Origin: Rhinopithecus roxellana
Lineage: Eukaryota; Chordata; Mammalia; Primates; Cercopithecidae
Length of the DNA stretch: 64,000 bases
Direction of reading: 5' to 3'
Assembly (NCBI RefSeq): GCF_007565055.1
Contig: NC_044568.1
Location: 43,418,156-43,482,155, forward strand
The translations under genes were made by a program, and so were the position numbers. Below, in pieces: positions 60,311 to 64,000 of this stretch (positions within the stretch are counted from its first letter, which is position 1; each line of letters starts with the position of its first letter). Under the pieces are notes generated by a model, which searched no databases, was not told the origin of the DNA, and saw nothing but the letters and a program-made list of their open reading frames with translations.

Positions 60311-62219
60311 ATATCCTCAGATTAAAACTGGAAAGAAGCCTTCTGTGAAACTGCATTGCCATGTGTGAATGCATCTCACAGGGTTACACGTTTCTCCTCA
60401 GTGATGAGTTTGTTAACACAGTTTTCTGGAAATCTGCAATTAGATATTTCATAGCGCAACGAGGCTTACGTTGACAAAGGAACTATCCTAAGATTAAAAT
60501 TAGAAAGAAGCTTTCTTAGAAATTTCTTTCTGATGTGTGAATTCATCTCACAGAGTTAAACTTATGTTTCATTGAGCAGTCCATTAACACTGTCTTTGAT
60601 GAACCTGAGAAGGGCTTCTTTGAATCGCATTGAGGCCTACGCTGATAAAGGAAATTGCAACAGTTCAAAACGTGAAAGAAGCTTTCTGGGAAACTTCTTT
60701 CTAATCAGTGAGTTCATCTCACAGATTTTCAACTTAGACCTCAGGAAACAGTTTGCTAACACTCTTTTCGTTGAAACTGCGAAGTGATATTTGGGAGACC
60801 TTAGGGGCCCATGGTGAAAAAGGAATTATCCTCACCTAATAACTTGAGAGAAGCTTTCTGAGAGATTGCTTTCTGATGTGTGACTTCATCACACAGTGTT
60901 CCATCCTTCCAGTGTTGGAACAGTTTGGTAACACTGTTGTCGTGCATTCTGCAAAGTGATATTTGGTAGCCCTTTGGGGCTCATGGTGAAAAAGGAAGTA
61001 TCCTCACATAAAAACTAGAGAGAAGCTTTCTGAGAGATTGCTTTCTCATGTGTGAATTCATTACACAGAGTTCCACCCTTCCCTTCTTGGAACAGTTTGA
61101 TAACACTGTTGTCGTGGATTCTGCAAAGTGATATTTGGGAGCTTATTGAGGGCTATGACTAAAAAGGAAATATCCTCAGATTAAAACTGGAAAGAAGTCT
61201 TCTGAGAAACTGCATTGCCATGTGTGAAAGCAATGGACAGAGTTAAACGTTTCTCTTCAGTCATCAGTTTTTTAACACAGTTTTATGGAAATCCGCAATT
61301 AGATACTTCATAGCACAATGAAGTTTACGGTGACAAAGGAAATATCCTCAGATGAAAACTAGAAAGAAACTGTCCTAGAAACTGCTTGGTAATGTGTGAA
61401 TTCATTTCACAGAGGTACACTTATGTTTCGTGGAGCAGTCCATTAACACTGTCTTTGAGGCATCTGAGAAGGGCTTCTTTGGATCGCATTGAGGCCTACG
61501 CTGATAAAGGAAATTTCATCAATTCAAAACGTGAAAGAAGCTTTCTGAGAAACTTCTTTCTGATCAGTGAGTTCACCTCACAGATTTACAATGTAGACCT
61601 CAGGAAGCAGTTTGCTAACACTCTTTTCGTGGAAACTGCAAAGTGATATTTGGGAGCCCATAGGGGAGCATCGTGAAAAAGGAAATATCCTCACATAATA
61701 ACTTGAGAGAAGATTTATGAGAGATTGCTTTCTGATGTGTCACTTCATCATACAGAGTTCCACCCTTCACTTCTTGGAACAGTTTGCTAACTCTTTTGTC
61801 GTGGATTCTGCAAAGTGATATTTGGGAGCCCATAGGGGCCCAGGGGAAAAAGGAAATATCCTCGCATGAAAACTAGAGAGAAGCTTTCTGAGAGATTGCT
61901 TTCTGATATGTGAGTTCATCACACAGAGTTCCACCCCTCCCTTCTTGGAACAGTTTGCTAACACTGTTGTCGTGGATTCTGCAAAGTGACATTTGGGAGC
62001 TCAATTGAGGGCTATGGTGAAAAAGGAAATATCCTCAAATTAAAACTCGAAAGAAGCATTCTGAGAAACTGCATTGCCATGTGTGAATGCAACTCCTAGA
62101 TTTACACGTTTCTGTTCAGTGATCAGTTTGTTAATACAGTTTTCTGGAAATCTGCAATTAGATACTTCATTGCGCAATGAAGCTTATGGTGACAAAGGAA
62201 ATATCCTCAGAAGAAAACT

Positions 62220-64000
62220 ATAAAGAAGCTTTCGTAGATACTTCTTGGTGATGTGTGCATTCATCTCACAGAGTTACACTTATGTTTCGTGGAGCAGTCC
62301 ATTAACACTGTCTTTCAGGAACCTGAGAAGGGCTTCTTTGGATCGAATTGAGGTCTACGCTGATATAGGAAATTACATCAGTTCAAAACGTGAAAGAAGC
62401 TTTCTGAGAAACTTCTTTCTGATCAGTGAGTTAATCTCACAGACTTAAAACTTAGACCTCAGGAAGCAGGTTGCTAACACTCTTTTCGTTTCAACTTCAA
62501 AGTGATATTTGGGAAGCCCATAGGGGCCCCTGGTGAAAAAGGAAATATCCTCACATAACAACTAGAGAGAAGCTTTCTGGGAGATTGCTTTCTGAAGTGT
62601 GACTTCCTCACACAGAGTTTCACACTTCCCTTCTTGCAACAGTTTGCTAACACTGTTGTGGTGGATTCTGCAAAGTGATATTTGGGAGCCCATAGGGGCC
62701 CATGGTGAAATAGGAAGTTTCCTCACATAAAAAATAGAGAGAAGCTTTCTGAGAGATTGCTTTCTGATATGGGACTTCATCACACAGAGTTCCACCTTCC
62801 CTTCTTACAACAGTTTGATAACACTGTTGTCAAAGATTCTGAAAAGTGATATTTGGGAGCTCTTTGAGGGCTATGGTGAAAAAGGATATATCCTCAGATT
62901 AAAAGTGGAAAGAAGCCTTCGGAGAAACTGCAAGGCCATGTGTAAAAGCAACTCACAGTGTTACACGTTTCTCTTCAGTGATCAGTTTTTCAACACAGTT
63001 TTCTGGAAATCTGCAATTAGATACTTCATAGCCCAATGAAGCTTACGGTGAACAATGAAAGAACCTCAGATGAAAACTAGAAAGAAGCTTTCTTAGAAAC
63101 TTCTTGGTGACGTGTGAATTCATCTCACAGAGTTACATTTATGTTTTGTTTAGCAGTCTATTAACACTGTCTTTGAGGAAACTGAGAAGGGCTTCTTTGG
63201 ATCGCATTGAGGTCTACGCTGATAAAGAAAATTTCATCAGTTCAAAACGTGAAAGAAACTTTCTGAGAAACTTCTTTCCTATCGGTGAGTTCATCTCACA
63301 GACTTACACCTTAGACCTCAGGAAGCAGTTTGCTAACACTCTTTTCGTGGAAACTGCAAAATGATATTTGGGAGCCCACTGGGTCCCATGGTGAAAAAGG
63401 ATATATCCACACATAATAACTAGACAGAAGCTTTCTGAGAAAATGCTTTCTGATGTGTGACTTCATCACACAGAGTTCCAACCGTCCCTTCTTGGAACAG
63501 TTTGCTAACCCTGTTGTCGTGGATTATGCAATGTGATATCTGGGAGCCAACAAGGATCCATGGTGAAAAAGGAAGTATCCTCACATAAAAACTAGAGAGA
63601 AGCTTTCTGAGAGATTGCTTTCTGATATGTGACTTCATCACACAGGGTTCCACCCTTCCCTTCTTGGAACAGTTTGCTAACACTGTTGTAGTGGATTCTG
63701 CAAAGTGATATTTGGGGGCCCATAGGGGCCCATGGTGAAAAATGAAGTATCCTCAAATAAAAACCAGAGAGAAGCTTTCTGAGAGATTGCTTTCGGATAT
63801 GTGACTTCATCACAGACAGATCCACCCTTCCCTTCTTGGAACAGTGTGCTAACACTGTTGTCGTGTATTCTGCAAACTGATATTTGGGAGCCCTTAGGGA
63901 CGCATTGTGAAAAAAGAGGTATCCTCACATAAGAACCTGAGAGAAGCTTTCTGAGAGATTGCTTTCGTATAGGTGACTTCATCACACAGAGTTCCACGAT
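62220..64000 (-). repeat. Inverted paralogue of the window's left end
   Basis: On the minus strand the E monomer at 62562-62795 (ggaaacttcctatttcacc, acttcagaaag) and the following A-B pair match 202-780, with start and end coordinates summing to about 62996. The E monomer at 63592-63855 matches 30-260 but with a coordinate sum of about 63855. The two sums differ by about 858 bp, so this copy has five more monomers (E A B C D) between them than the left end. Confidence 0.78.

Larger units (their letters stand above)
59144..64000 (-). repeat. Alpha satellite, inverted block (right of L1)
   Basis: About 28 monomers of the same A-B-C-D-E family in opposite orientation: ctatggtgaaaaaggaa replaces ttcctttttcaccatag, and monomers begin at B(59144) and run backward. 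Read on the minus strand the order is the same cyclic one. Paralogues of sub-segments are found in the forward block at 30.6-31.3 kb, 0-0.8 kb and 45.2-46.0 kb. Apparent frames such as 59360-59560 are satellite frames. The block runs off the window end. Confidence 0.95.

Overview
This window is pericentromeric or centromeric satellite DNA from a primate, most likely an Old World monkey (Cercopithecidae). No functional protein gene, tRNA, rRNA or CRISPR array is visible. About 59 kb is alpha satellite in tandem monomers of ~171-172 bp, roughly 345 monomers by division. The Old World monkey assignment rests on the transposons. The single AluY has the diagnostic bases I associate with the macaque/baboon AluYR group (caagcctgtaatccc, gatccggccactgcactc, ctagccgggcgaggtgg). 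Both L1 3' ends carry the 'ctgacgagttgatggg' arrangement and 'cataagtatacatatg' typical of recent Old World monkey L1s. The many open frames of 60-170 codons are by-products of the satellite sequence, not genes.

Monomer grammar. I sorted monomers by eye into A (front gttattatgtgagg, tail tttccacgaaaagagtg), B (gttttgaactgatg), C (gttttcatctgagg) and D (gttttaatctgagg, tail aatccacgacaacagtg). The basic cycle is A-B-C-D. Between D and the next A there are 0 to 3 extra E monomers, each with an A-type front and a D-type tail. They look like crossover products.

Layout. 1-4365: cyclic A-B-C-D-E satellite. 4366-4784: minus-strand AluY joined to an 8-bp minisatellite. 4785-6970: cyclic satellite with a five-monomer local duplication. 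6971-10052: two almost identical 1541-bp (9-monomer) copies that form the left edge of a higher-order array. 10053-29848: higher-order repeat (HOR) of 18 monomers, period 3091-3093 bp: one shortened 13-mer unit, five full units and one partial unit. 29849-40940: diverged cyclic satellite. 40941-41208: minus-strand L1 3' fragment. 41209-55190: diverged cyclic satellite. 55191-59143: 5'-truncated plus-strand L1 with a decayed ORF2. 59144-64000: alpha satellite in the opposite orientation.

History, as inferred. The flanks are old layers with no regular higher-order period, changed by duplication, deletion and fusion of whole monomers. The 18-mer array is young and partly homogenised. Single-copy relatives of its monomers lie in the flank at 33.3-33.8, 38.6-39.9 and 40.7-41.7 kb. 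The most notable structures are the 18-mer HOR in a monkey background where two-monomer repeats are usual, the satellite strand switch at the L1, and the A/D hybrid monomers that appear to drive length change.
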